From Alloalcanivorax marinus (GTDB lineage: Bacteria > Pseudomonadota > Gammaproteobacteria > Pseudomonadales > Alcanivoracaceae), in contig NZ_JAEKJB010000010.1 in the NCBI RefSeq assembly GCF_016785095.1, forward strand, positions 186,001 to 250,000: a stretch of DNA of 64,000 nt, read 5' to 3'. Made by a program: the position numbers and the translations under genes. The notes beneath the pieces were generated by a model, which ran no database searches, had not been told where the DNA came from, and saw nothing but the letters and a program-made list of their open reading frames with translations. Positions 50,928 to 60,453 of the stretch are shown in pieces. Numbering within the stretch: the first letter of the stretch is position 1; each line of letters opens with the position of its first letter.

Positions 50928-52657
50928 GAGCGCCCCTCCCCGTCCAGATCGCCGGCGATCAGACCGTCGGTCTTGTCCGGCGGCACATGCAGGGTGCGCA
51001 GCACGCCACCAACGATGGAGGAAAACACCGGCGCCGCCACCAGGCCACCGTAATAGGCGTCGCCGCGCGGATCATCGATCACCACAACGGCGGCGATACG
51101 CGGATTGGACGCCGGGGCAATGCCGGCGAACAGGCCGATGTAACGGTCGTCGGCGTAACCGTGGCTGGTGACCTTGTGCACGGTGCCGGTCTTGCCGGCC
51201 ACCTGGTAGCCGGGAATGCGCGCGCGCCGGGCGGTGCCTTCCAGGCTGACCACGGTTTCCAGCATGCGCACCAGGGAATCGGCGGTTTCCGGCGCGATCA
51301 CCTGCTCGCCTTGCGGCGGCGTGTCCACCTTGCGCAGGGACAGCGGCACCTTGCGACCGTGGTTGGCGATGATGGCGTAGGCCTGGGCCAGCTGCAGCGC
51401 GGACACGCTCACGCCGTAGCCATAGGACAGCGCGGCCCGTTCCACGTCCCGCCAGCGGGTGCGCAGCGGCAGCATGCCGTTGCTCTCGCCGGGGAAGGAG
51501 ATGCCGGTGGGCTGGCCGAAACCGAACCGCTCCAGATAACCGGGCAGCACCAGCGGCTCCATGGCCAGGGCCAGTTTGCTGGTGCCCACGTTGGAGCTCT
51601 TGGTGAGCACGGTGGTGACATCGATGACGCCGTAATCGCGGTGGTCACGAATGGTCTTGGAACCCACGCGCAGATAGCCCGGATGCGTGTTGATCACCGT
51701 GGTCGGGGTCACCAGGTTCTGTTCCATGGCGGCGGCCACGGTGAACGGCTTCATGGTGGACCCGGGCTCGAACAGATCGGTGACCGCCCGGTTGCGCAGG
51801 CTGGCGGTATCCAGGTTGCCCCGGTTATTGGGGTTGTAGGCGGGCTGGTTGACCATCGCCAGGATCTCGCCGGTCTTCACGTCCAGCACCACGGCGGAAC
51901 CGCCCTTGGCCTTGAAGCGGCGGGTGGCGGCGAGCAGTTCCTTATAGGCCTGGTATTGCAGGCGCAGGTCCAGGCTCAGGGTGACGTCCTTGCCCGGCGC
52001 CGCCGGCTCGATTACCTCAATGTCCTGAATCACCCGACCGAGCAGGTCACGGACAACCTTCTTACGGCCGGGCTGGCCGGACAAACGATCCTCGAACGCC
52101 AGCTCCACGCCTTCCTGGCCGCGCTCGTCGATGTCGGTGAAACCGACCACATGGCTGGTGACCTCACCGGCCGGATAATAACGGCGGTACTCGGTGAGCT
52201 TGTGGATGCCGGGCACGCCCTTGTCGAGCACGGTGGCCGCCTGCTCCGGGGCCAGCCCACGAGCCAGGTAGATGAATTCCTTGTTTTGATGGCGCTCGAT
52301 ACGCTTGGCGAAACGGGCCCGGTCGATGATCGGGTTATTGCCCAGCCGGCTCCATTGCTCCGGGTGTTCCAGGGCTTCGCTGGGGTTGGCCCACAGGGTA
52401 GTGACCGGGGTGCTGACGGCCAGGGGGCGGCCTTCACGGTCACGGATCACGCCACGATGGGCGGCCACCGGCTCCACACGCAGGTTGCGAATCTGGCCCT
52501 GATGAGCGAGAAACTCCTGCTCCACGACCTGCAACTGCACCGCGCGTCCCACCAGAACGGCACCGCATACCGCCCAGAAACCCAGCACGAAGCGCCAGCG
52601 CAGGGTCCGGTTGGTTTGCCGTTTGGCCGGTTGTGAGGTTCGACGCGCCCCTTTCAT
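50924..52657 (-). CDS. ftsI: Septal peptidoglycan transpeptidase PBP3
   Basis: Class B penicillin-binding protein crosslinking septal murein with FtsW. The start is the ATG at 52657 ([14 protein letters not shown]), which overlaps the ftsL stop; a frame running to 52777 is rejected. The 577 residues have a basic tail, one membrane helix (about 25-45), the PBP dimer domain, and the transpeptidase with active Ser in EPGSTMKPF, the SSN motif in [10 protein letters not shown], and [10 protein letters not shown]. Confidence 0.97.
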   Translation of the reverse strand: MKGARRTSQPAKRQTNRTLRWRFVLGFWAVCGAVLVGRAVQLQVVEQEFLAHQGQIRNLRVEPVAAHRGVIRDREGRPLAVSTPVTTLWANPSEALEHPEQWSRLGNNPIIDRARFAKRIERHQNKEFIYLARGLAPEQAATVLDKGVPGIHKLTEYRRYYPAGEVTSHVVGFTDIDERGQEGVELAFEDRLSGQPGRKKVVRDLLGRVIQDIEVIEPAAPGKDVTLSLDLRLQYQAYKELLAATRRFKAKGGSAVVLDVKTGEILAMVNQPAYNPNNRGNLDTASLRNRAVTDLFEPGSTMKPFTVAAAMEQNLVTPTTVINTHPGYLRVGSKTIRDHRDYGVIDVTTVLTKSSNVGTSKLALAMEPLVLPGYLERFGFGQPTGISFPGESNGMLPLRTRWRDVERAALSYGYGVSVSALQLAQAYAIIANHGRKVPLSLRKVDTPPQGEQVIAPETADSLVRMLETVVSLEGTARRARIPGYQVAGKTGTVHKVTSHGYADDRYIGLFAGIAPASNPRIAAVVVIDDPRGDAYYGGLVAAPVFSSIVGGVLRTLHVPPDKTDGLIAGDLDGEGRS

Positions 52658-52920
52658 GGCCGTATCAACACTCGCTCGTCGTTTTGCGGTAACTTCATAC
52701 CCAGCTCCTCGCGAGCCAGGCGCTCCACCCGGGCGTAGCTGCCCCAGGTACTGTGTTCCAGCAGCAGCTGGCCCCAACGGGTTTCCAGTTGTGCCTGTTC
52801 TCGCTGCAGTTGCTGGGCGCGGTCGGTGAGCCGGCGCGCCTCGTGCACGCTATAGGCCACGCCCAGGGCGGTCAGCACCACCAGGGCAACCAGCAGCGGC
52901 GCCAGCCAGCGCGCGCTCAC
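52654..52920 (-). CDS. ftsL: Cell division protein FtsL
   Basis: Small bitopic divisome protein of 88 residues: a membrane helix (about 5-25) and a coiled-coil (LTDRAQQLQREQAQLETRWG), then REELGMKLPQNDERVLI near the end, the FtsL signature. The GTG start at 52920 overlaps the rsmH stop, and its stop overlaps the ftsI ATG. Confidence 0.95.
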   Translation of the reverse strand: MSARWLAPLLVALVVLTALGVAYSVHEARRLTDRAQQLQREQAQLETRWGQLLLEHSTWGSYARVERLAREELGMKLPQNDERVLIRP

Positions 52921-53855
52921 GCTACTTTCTCCGCCACGCGCAGCACCGCGCTGCGGCTGCGCGCGTTGACGCGCACTTCCGCCTCGCCAGCACGGCGGGC
53001 CTTGCCCAGCGGTCGCAGCCGCTCGGGCGGCTCGTCCATCATCGGCAGGCCGCCCCGGCCCTTGGGGGCCAGGCCGGAGTGATCGCGAATGAAACGCTTC
53101 ACCAGCCGGTCTTCCAGGGAATGGAAGCTGATAATGGCGAGACGCCCGCCGATGGCGAGCGTCTCGAGAGCCTGATCCAACACGTTGCGTAACGCATCCA
53201 GCTCACCGTTGATGTGGATGCGTAACGCCTGAAAGCTGCGCGTGGCCGGATGCTTGCCCGGCTCGCCACGCCCTACCACCGACTCGATCAGCTCCGCCAG
53301 TTGGGCGGTGCCGCGAATCGGTGTCTGCTCACGCCGCTCCCGGATCACCCGGGCAATGCGGCGTGACTTGCGTTCCTCGCCGTACTGATACAGCACGTCG
53401 GCAATTTGCTTTTCCTCGGCGCGGGCCAGCCAGTCGGCCACGCTTTCGCCATGCTCCGGGTCCATGCGCATGTCCAACGGACCGTCACGCAGGAAACTGA
53501 AACCACGGCTGGCGTCGTCCAGCTGCGGCGAGGACACGCCCAGGTCCAGCAACAGGCCATCGATGGCGCGCCCCTCGGCCGCCACCAGCTCCGGCAAACA
53601 GTCGAAACGGGCCCGGTGAATATGGAAACGCGGGTCCTCGGCGGCCAGGGCCTCGCCGGCGGCCACCGCCTGCGGGTCCCGATCCACGCCCACCAGCCGG
53701 GCGGCGGCACCGAGACGGCCCAGCAGCGCGCGACTGTGACCGCCGCGCCCGAAGGTGCCGTCCACGTAAAAGCCATCCGCGCGGGTGGACCACATTTCCA
53801 GTACCTCCTCCAGCATCACCGGCTGGTGTTCGTACTGCTTGTTGTCGTTGCTCAT
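52917..53855 (-). CDS. rsmH: 16S rRNA (cytosine-1402-N4)-methyltransferase
   Basis: SAM-dependent enzyme that methylates C1402 of 16S rRNA. The 312 residues have HQPVMLEEVLEMW, the SAM motif VDGTFGRGGHSRALL, VGVDRDPQA, DLGVSSPQLDDASRGFSF, and IISFHSLEDRLVKRFIRDHS. It lies 18 bp after mraZ. Also known as mraW. Confidence 0.98.
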   Translation of the reverse strand: MSNDNKQYEHQPVMLEEVLEMWSTRADGFYVDGTFGRGGHSRALLGRLGAAARLVGVDRDPQAVAAGEALAAEDPRFHIHRARFDCLPELVAAEGRAIDGLLLDLGVSSPQLDDASRGFSFLRDGPLDMRMDPEHGESVADWLARAEEKQIADVLYQYGEERKSRRIARVIRERREQTPIRGTAQLAELIESVVGRGEPGKHPATRSFQALRIHINGELDALRNVLDQALETLAIGGRLAIISFHSLEDRLVKRFIRDHSGLAPKGRGGLPMMDEPPERLRPLGKARRAGEAEVRVNARSRSAVLRVAEKVA

Positions 53856-53873
53856 ACCCGCCGCCCTATGACC

Positions 53874-54317
53874 CTAGAAGGACAGGGCCTGCACGCTTTC
53901 GGGCATGGCTTCCTGATCCAGGCTCTGTTGTTCCAGTTCGTTCCAGGTGTCCTCGGCCCAGATCTCGAAACGGTGCATCAAGCCCACCAGCATGGCGCGC
54001 TTCTCCAGGCCAACCACGTCACGCAACTCCGGTGGCACCAGCAGCCGGCCGCTGCCGTCCATTTCCATTTCCGCGGCCTGACCCAGAAACCGCCGCTTAA
54101 GAGCGCGGACCTGGGCATGGGCGTCGCTCTGGCTCGCCACCTGGCGGGCGATATCGCGCCACTCCGGGGCGGGATACATCACCAGACAGGCGTCGTAGGG
54201 GTGTTGGGTAAGCACAAGGCGACCGCCGCAAGCGCTATTCAGCGACTCACGGTAGCGGGTCGGCACGGTCAGCCGACCCTTGGCATCCAGATTGAGCGCC
54301 GTACGCCCGTTGAACAC
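53874..54317 (-). CDS. mraZ: Transcriptional regulator MraZ
   Basis: AbrB-fold regulator at the head of the dcw cluster; in E. coli it represses the operon from repeats next to its own promoter. The 147 residues hold two swapped-hairpin domains: LNLDAKGRLTVPTRYRE and MEMDGSGRLLVPPELRD, with DxxGR signatures. The GTGGN repeats just upstream (54353-54408) are its likely operator. Confidence 0.97.
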   Translation of the reverse strand: MFNGRTALNLDAKGRLTVPTRYRESLNSACGGRLVLTQHPYDACLVMYPAPEWRDIARQVASQSDAHAQVRALKRRFLGQAAEMEMDGSGRLLVPPELRDVVGLEKRAMLVGLMHRFEIWAEDTWNELEQQSLDQEAMPESVQALSF

Positions 54318-54352
54318 TGGCCTTCCCCTCTCTCGGGTCTGTGCGGGTTCAC

Positions 54353-54408
54353 CCCACTTCGAGCCACCGGATGAATGTTTTTCTCCACTTCATCCCACTT
54401 TTCACCAC
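54353..54408 (-). promoter_or_regulatory. Candidate MraZ operator: five GTGGN repeats on a 10-bp register
   Basis: On the minus strand GTGGT, GTGGG and GTGGA begin 10 bp apart (54404-54408, 54394-54398, 54384-54388). Two more, GTGGC and GTGGG (54363-54367, 54353-54357), are also 10 bp apart. The two groups are offset by 21 bp, so all face one side. This matches the GTGGG-N5 repeats known for MraZ. Confidence 0.8.
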
Positions 54409-54416
54409 ATTGCGAC

Positions 54417-54446
54417 ACTCTAGGTCCACCCTATTCGGCAAGTCAA
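54417..54446 (-). promoter_or_regulatory. Candidate dcw promoter (Pmra)
   Basis: -35 TTGACT (54441-54446), 18-bp spacer, -10 TAGAGT (54417-54422) on the minus strand. The MraZ repeats start just downstream, where they would overlap the transcription start, as in E. coli. Confidence 0.6.
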
Positions 54447-54638
54447 GCACGACGACAATGGCGAATGTAAAAGAAACTCTTTGCAAATCAGTTTGTTAGC
54501 TGAGTCACAAAGAGGCTGGGTAAGGTGTGGGGGAGGCTGTTATGTGCGGAATCAGGGCCCTGACGGGCGTTTCCGAGAAAATACTTTAAGTATTAGACTT
54601 TTTTATTATAAGGAAGGCTTATTTTTGCTTACCGTGTT
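54447..54638. other. Upstream dcw region, AT-rich part, no gene seen
   Basis: Holds a perfect 12-bp palindrome TCAGGGCCCTGA at 54552-54563, a 15-bp palindrome AATACTT-T-AAGTATT at 54580-54594, and an AT-rich run to 54620. The second may be a weak terminator for the gene at 54639, with TTTTC after it on the minus strand. Confidence 0.5.
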
Positions 54639-55442
54639 CTATTCCGGGTAAGTACTGACTCGCGGGGGAAGCCGGTATTGACGGGGCTCCATCAAATCCG
54701 GACCACATTCGAGCTGCTCAAGCCAGTCCAGGAAGCTCGCCACGGTATCGGGGCGGTCAAAGTAACCACCGTGCTGAGGTACGATCATCGCCGGCTTCAG
54801 TTCCCGGATCATATGCACCCACAACCGGCAGGCCCGGTTGCCCGCCATATAGCGGCGATGAAAGCCGGCCATGGCGGGCACATGATCGTCGAACTTCTCC
54901 ACCGCGGCTTCCTCGCCATCCAGGGAGGCACCGATATCGCCGGAAAACAAAATCCGGCTGATCGGATCGAAAAAGCTGAAATTCCCCACCGAATGCAGGA
55001 AATGGGCAGGCAGGGCCCACAGCTCGGTGTCCCCGAAGGGCAGCCGGGCGCCTTCGTCGGGTAACGCCAGGATGCGCGACTGCCACTGCTCCCCCACCCG
55101 ACTGGTGACGAAGGTGGACGCCAGATGAGGCAGGAACCGGGACCACAGCCGGGAAACCGCCACCTTGCAGTTGGAATGCAGCATCCAGCGCGGCAGCGAG
55201 GCGATGATATCCGGGTCCTGGTGGGAGGCGAGGATGTAATCCAGACCCTGGAGATTGAGATGCCGGCTCAACTCGATGGTGAGCGGCGTGAAGGTAAGGT
55301 CGCCGCCCGGATCAATCAGGGCGCCGTGGGAACCATGACGGATGGCGAACTGATTGGCCTGAATGCCCTCGCCCTTCACCAGATCGGCGTAACGCACCAC
55401 CCGGTGGTCGTCGCTTTCGAACAGAATATCCGCTTTGGCCAT
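54639..55442 (-). CDS. Metallo-beta-lactamase fold protein, ODP (oxygen-sensing/diiron) type
   Basis: Protein of 267 residues resembling the oxygen-binding domain of flavodiiron proteins but without a flavodoxin domain. Metal-site motifs are SHQDPDI (HxDxD, where the usual final His is replaced by Ile), HFLHSVGNFSFFDP, LFSGDIGAS and VPQHGG. The altered first motif could change metal content. The start is the ATG at 55442 with a GGGGGAA site. Standalone ODP proteins may act in redox or oxygen sensing (inference). Location between rnpB and mraZ is not linked to a pathway. Confidence 0.75.
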   Translation of the reverse strand: MAKADILFESDDHRVVRYADLVKGEGIQANQFAIRHGSHGALIDPGGDLTFTPLTIELSRHLNLQGLDYILASHQDPDIIASLPRWMLHSNCKVAVSRLWSRFLPHLASTFVTSRVGEQWQSRILALPDEGARLPFGDTELWALPAHFLHSVGNFSFFDPISRILFSGDIGASLDGEEAAVEKFDDHVPAMAGFHRRYMAGNRACRLWVHMIRELKPAMIVPQHGGYFDRPDTVASFLDWLEQLECGPDLMEPRQYRLPPRVSTYPE

Positions 55443-55538
55443 GATTCCCCCGTCTGTCTCCGGCAGGAGCATAGCCAGCGGCGGCGTCAGGTGGACTGAT
55501 CAAGGTCAAGAGAGTGACCTTTAGACAAGAGACGGGGT

Positions 55539-55562
55539 AAAAGCCGCGAGCCGGCTCGCGGC
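55539..55562 (-). terminator. rnpB terminator
   Basis: On the minus strand GCCGCGAG-CCGG-CTCGCGGC followed by TTTTA: a perfect 20-bp palindrome and short T-tract just after the RNase P RNA. Confidence 0.85.
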
Positions 55563-55567
55563 GGAAT

Positions 55568-55931
55568 TTGGGTGGACCGGTCGATAAGCCGGGTTCTGTC
55601 GTGGGCAGCCATTCATCTGGGACCCGCGTCGCCGCGGGCCTCTAGCGACCTACCCGGATCCAGCGCGGGCCACGCCATGGGATCCCTATTTGGTCTTGCT
55701 CCGGGTGGGGTTTACCCTGCCACCGCTGTTGCCAGCGGCGCGGTGCGCTCTTACCGCACCTTTTCACCCTTACCCGTTCGCGAACGAACGGGCGGTCTGT
55801 TTTCTGCGGCACTGTCCGTGACCACGCCGTCGCCAGCGCGGCCCCCAGGCGTTACCTGGCACCCTGCCCTGTGGAGCCCGGACTTTCCTCCAGTGACGAA
55901 ACGCCACCAGCGGCTGCCTGACCGGTCCGGC
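55568..55931 (-). ncRNA. rnpB: RNase P RNA, bacterial class A
   Basis: Catalytic RNA of RNase P, about 360 nt. On the minus strand it contains GAGGAAAGTCCGGGCTCC, CAGGGCAGGGTGCCAGGTAA, GGTAAGGGTGAAAAGGTGCG, and CCCACCCGGAGCAAGACCAA. The 3' end carries GACAGAACCCGGCTTAT. The ends GGACCGGTC and GACCGGTCC pair as helix P1, which sets the boundaries to within a few bases. A -10-like TATGAT lies at 55936-55941, seven bases before the 5' end. Confidence 0.97.
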
Positions 55932-55935
55932 GTGG

Positions 55936-55941
55936 ATCATA
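55936..55941 (-). promoter_or_regulatory. -10 element of rnpB
   Basis: TATGAT on the minus strand, one base off the consensus and correctly spaced from the RNA 5' end. No convincing -35 hexamer at 16-18 bp. Confidence 0.6.
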
Positions 55942-55972
55942 GCAGACAAAACAGGGCAATGCTGCACGCCTG

Positions 55973-56026
55973 ATCGCGACTGAAGTCGCTCCTACGGTGG
56001 AGGCGTAGGAGCGACTTCAGTCGCGA
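55973..56026. repeat. Inverted pair of REP-like elements between rnpB and rsmI
   Basis: ATCGCGACTGAAGTCGCTCC starts the copy at 55973-55995; GTAGGAGCGACTTCAGTCGC starts the copy at 56005-56026. Both arms are perfect complements across about 22 bp, so a long cruciform or hairpin is possible. Confidence 0.9.
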
Positions 56027-56043
56027 CGGATACCTCGGCGGCC

Positions 56044-56868
56044 CTACAGCGTTTCCAGATAAGCGTAGAGCTCTTGGCGCTTGAGGCCGGTGTGGGCGGC
56101 CAGAACGCGGGCCGCCCGGGACAACGGCAGTTCATCCAGCAGAGCCCGGGCCAGGGCCCGGTCACGCTCGCCCAGCACCTCGCCGCGGGCCGCCGGCGAC
56201 AATACCAGCACCAGCTCGCCGCGCTGCTGATCCTTGTCGCCGCGTACCCACTCCAGGATCTCCACCACCGGCGCGCGGCGCACGGTTTCGAAGCGTTTGG
56301 TCAGTTCCCGGCAAAGGGTCAGCTCGCGGTCCGCGCCGACCTTGGGGGCCAGCGCCTCCAGCAGCGACAGAACCCGGTGCGGCGCCTCGTAGATCAGGGT
56401 GGTGGCGTCGCTGCCCGCGAGCCGCTCCAGGGCCCGCTCCCGGGCCGCGCCCTTGGCGGGCAGAAAGCCTTCGAACAGAAATCGGTCGCTGGGCTGGCCG
56501 GCCACCGCCAGGGCCGCCAGCAACGCCGAGGCGCCGGGCACCGGTACCACCGGCACGCCGGCGTCCTGGCAGGCCCGTACCAGACGGAAACCCGGATCGC
56601 TCACCAGCGGCGTGCCGGCGTCGCTGATCAACGCGCCGCTGTCGCCCTCGCGCAGACGGTTCACCAGCTCCGGGGTGCGCTGGGCTTCGTTGTGATCGTG
56701 GTAACTGATCAGGCGCGTGGCCACGCCCACGTGGTCAAGCAGATTCTGGCTGTGCCGGGTGTCCTCCGCGGCGACCCAGTCCACCTCGCCGAGCACGGTC
56801 AACGCGCGCCGGGTGATGTCGTCAAGATTGCCGATCGGCGTGCTGACCACGTAGAGGGAACCGCTCAT
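56044..56868 (-). CDS. rsmI: 16S rRNA (cytidine-1402-2'-O)-methyltransferase
   Basis: Methylates the 2'-OH of C1402, the same nucleotide RsmH modifies on the base. The 274 residues show the tetrapyrrole-methylase fold: LYVVSTPIGNLDDITRRAL, VAAEDTRHSQNLLDH, SDAGTPLVSDPGFRLVRAC, VVPVPGASALLAALAVAG, and YEAPHRVLSLLEAL. It diverges from lpoA, as in many gammaproteobacteria. Confidence 0.97.
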   Translation of the reverse strand: MSGSLYVVSTPIGNLDDITRRALTVLGEVDWVAAEDTRHSQNLLDHVGVATRLISYHDHNEAQRTPELVNRLREGDSGALISDAGTPLVSDPGFRLVRACQDAGVPVVPVPGASALLAALAVAGQPSDRFLFEGFLPAKGAARERALERLAGSDATTLIYEAPHRVLSLLEALAPKVGADRELTLCRELTKRFETVRRAPVVEILEWVRGDKDQQRGELVLVLSPAARGEVLGERDRALARALLDELPLSRAARVLAAHTGLKRQELYAYLETL

Positions 56869-57017
56869 GCCCGTTGTATCCCGAAGTAGTGTTAAAGAGT
56901 TGTCCGGGAGTGAGAAGGACGCCCCGAAACAGCACCCCCGGCGTGGTGCAAGCGGTGCGAACAGGCCCTACAATAGCGGCTTCTTTCCCGCAGTAGCAAA
57001 GGGGTTGCCCCAAAGTC

Positions 57018-58856
57018 ATGGAATTCCGACCGGCCCGCCTGGCCGCGATGGCGCTGATCGCGTTGCTCGCCGCCTGCCAAGTACCCACTCCCAAGGACAC
57101 CTCGGGCCCCCACCGGGGAGCGCCGCTCCGCGAAGCCCCGGCCGAACTGGCGGATGCCAACGCCCAACTGGCGACGCTGGCGGAACCGGTGCGCACCGAG
57201 AGAGCGCTGCAATGGGCCCGTTACTATCTGGTCAACCAGCGCGCCGAGGACGCCGCCGATCTGCTCGACCGGGTGGCCGACAGCGCCCAGTCCCAGGACC
57301 AGCGTTATCGCTGGCTGTGGCTGCGCGCGCAATGCTGGCTGACGTTGCAGCAACCGGGCCAGGCCCTCGAACTGCTGGACGGTGCCCGGGGCACCATCGA
57401 CGGGCTCGACGCCCAGCGCCGCGCGCGCCTGGAATTGCTGCACGCCGACGCCCTGGCCCTGGACGGCCGGCTGATGGACAGCGTGAGCGAGCGGGTGGCG
57501 GTGGATGCACTGCTCGATCAGGACGACCAGCGCTACAGTCGCAAGCTCACCTGGGAAGCGCTCATGAGCCTGCCCATGGATACCCTGGAAAAGCGTTCCG
57601 AGGAAGCGTCCGGGGATTTGCGCGGTTGGCTGGAGCTGGCATTGCTGTACCGCGACCCGCAGGCGGATATCGACAACCAGGTGCAGCGCCTGGATGCCTG
57701 GCGTAACCAATGGCCCAACCACCCGGCCGCCCACCAGCTCCCGGGGATGGTGGGCGCGATGCAGAAAGCCGCCCGCCAGCGCCCGCAACGGGTGGCCGTG
57801 CTGCTGCCGGAAAGCGGCAATCTGGCGCCGGCGGCGGACGCCATCCGTGATGGCATGATGACCGGCTATTACAGCGCCGAGCAGGCTGGCAACCCGACCC
57901 CCGACCTGCGCTTCTACGATGTCAGCAACGCCGATGTGAGCGCCGTGTTCCAGCGCGCCGTGGCCGATGGCGCCCAGCTCGTGGTGGGCCCGCTGGCCAA
58001 GGAGCAGGTCGCCGAGCTGGCCGCCCGGGGCGCGCCGCCGGTCACCGTGCTGGCATTGAACTATCTGGACCAGGGCAGCCGTAACGCGCCGCTGTTCCAG
58101 TTCGGTCTGGCGCCGGAGGACGAGGCCCGCCAGGTGGCGCGCCAGGCGTGGCGCGAGGGCCACCGGCGGGTGGGCGTGCTGTTTCCGGAAAGCGATTGGG
58201 GTCGCCGTATCAGTGGCGCCTTCATGGACGCCTGGCGGGAACGTGGTGGCGAAGTCAGCCTGGAAAGCGCCTTCGGCGATGACAACATGGGCGAAACGGT
58301 GAAGAACCTGATGGCGGCGGCCCGAGACCTGCAAGGCGGACCGCGCACCGATCGCTATGGCCGCAAGACCGAGTACCAGCCACGCCTTGGCGAGGACATG
58401 AGCTTCCTGTTCCTGGTGGCCAGCCCCAACCAGGGCCGCCAGATCAAGCCGCTGCTGAATTTCCACTACGGGCGCCGGCTACCGGTCTACACCACGTCCT
58501 ACATTTATGACGGGACGCCGTCGCCGCGCCGCGACCAGGACCTGAACGGCGTGCGCTTCGTGGACATGCCCTGGATTCTCTACCAGGATACCCGCCTGCA
58601 CCGGCTGGCGGACGAAACCTGGCCGGACGGCCACGGCCGCTATAACCGTTTGTTCGCCATGGGCGTGGACGCCTACCGCCTGCAGGCACGGCTGTCCATG
58701 CTGCGCAGCCTGAGCGGCGGCGAGCTGCCCGGGGTCACCGGCAACCTGCACCTGGAAGGCGCGCGCCTGGTACGCGACTCCAACTGGGCGGTGTTCCGCC
58801 ATGGCGAGCCGGAACCGCTGCCGAGCATCAGCGGCCGCCCGGTCGGGCAGGACTAG
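57018..58856 (+). CDS. lpoA: Penicillin-binding protein activator LpoA
   Basis: Outer-membrane lipoprotein that stimulates PBP1A. The 612 residues begin with a signal peptide ending in lipobox LLAAC (Cys near 19). A TPR-like N-terminal domain (about 40-255) precedes a periplasmic-binding-like C-terminal domain starting RVAVLLPESGNLAPAADAIRDG and containing VVGPLAKEQVAEL and VRFVDMPWILYQD. It diverges from rsmI and precedes yraN, the conserved yraM-yraN-diaA-yraP order. Confidence 0.95.
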   Translation: MEFRPARLAAMALIALLAACQVPTPKDTSGPHRGAPLREAPAELADANAQLATLAEPVRTERALQWARYYLVNQRAEDAADLLDRVADSAQSQDQRYRWLWLRAQCWLTLQQPGQALELLDGARGTIDGLDAQRRARLELLHADALALDGRLMDSVSERVAVDALLDQDDQRYSRKLTWEALMSLPMDTLEKRSEEASGDLRGWLELALLYRDPQADIDNQVQRLDAWRNQWPNHPAAHQLPGMVGAMQKAARQRPQRVAVLLPESGNLAPAADAIRDGMMTGYYSAEQAGNPTPDLRFYDVSNADVSAVFQRAVADGAQLVVGPLAKEQVAELAARGAPPVTVLALNYLDQGSRNAPLFQFGLAPEDEARQVARQAWREGHRRVGVLFPESDWGRRISGAFMDAWRERGGEVSLESAFGDDNMGETVKNLMAAARDLQGGPRTDRYGRKTEYQPRLGEDMSFLFLVASPNQGRQIKPLLNFHYGRRLPVYTTSYIYDGTPSPRRDQDLNGVRFVDMPWILYQDTRLHRLADETWPDGHGRYNRLFAMGVDAYRLQARLSMLRSLSGGELPGVTGNLHLEGARLVRDSNWAVFRHGEPEPLPSISGRPVGQD

Positions 58857-58918
58857 CATCGCCGGCGGCACCCGGGACCGGTGCCGCCATCACCACGACA
58901 ACGAGGAAGGGATGCCTC

Positions 58919-59876
<958 letters not shown>

Positions 59877-59877
<1 letters not shown>

Positions 59878-60446
59878 TGCGTGCTCTCGGGTTAATGGCC
59901 CTGCTCGCCACCCTGATGCTGTCCGGCTGCGCGAGCCTGACCAAGAACATGTCCCAGGAGCCAGTGGACCGCGACCACGGCTCGCGTACCTTCGGCGCCT
60001 TCGTCGAGGACGGCAACATCGAGCGCAAGATCAAGATCAACCTGGCACGCGCCAGCGCCGAACTGGACGAGAGCCATATCGTGGTGGTCAGCTTCAATGG
60101 CAATGTGCTGCTGGCCGGGGAAGTGGCCAGCGACGCGCTGCGCGCCCAGGCCGGCAACATCGCCGACCGGGTCCGCCATGTACGCCACGTGCACAATGAG
60201 CTGAAGGTGTCCGGCAAGACCTCCACCCTGGCGCGCACCAACGACTCCTGGCTCACCACCAAGGTAAAAAGCCGGCTGCTGGTGAACAGCGACGCCCCGG
60301 GCATGCGCACCAAGGTGGTGACGGTGAATGGCGTGGTTTATCTGCTCGGGCTGCTCAGCCACGATGAGGCCAACGCGGTGGTGGAGCAGGTCAAACAGGT
60401 GGGCGGCGTACAGAAGATCGTCAAGATCATCGAATACATCGACTGA
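59877..60446 (+). CDS. dolP: BON-domain outer-membrane lipoprotein DolP (YraP)
   Basis: Lipoprotein of 189 residues with lipobox LMLSGC and two BON domains: IERKIKINLARASAELDESH with GNVLLAGEV, and TTKVKSRLLVNSDAPGMRTK with GVVYLLGLLS. DolP supports outer-membrane integrity and BAM function in E. coli. The start ATG overlaps the diaA stop; a longer frame from 59838 is rejected because it would bury the signal peptide. Confidence 0.94.
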
Positions 60447-60453
60447 TCGCGGC

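Noticed and set aside
50924..52777. N-terminal extension of ftsI to 52777
   Set aside because: The extension overlaps ftsL, while the ATG at 52657 forms the ATGA overlap with the ftsL stop and gives a normal FtsI N-terminus.
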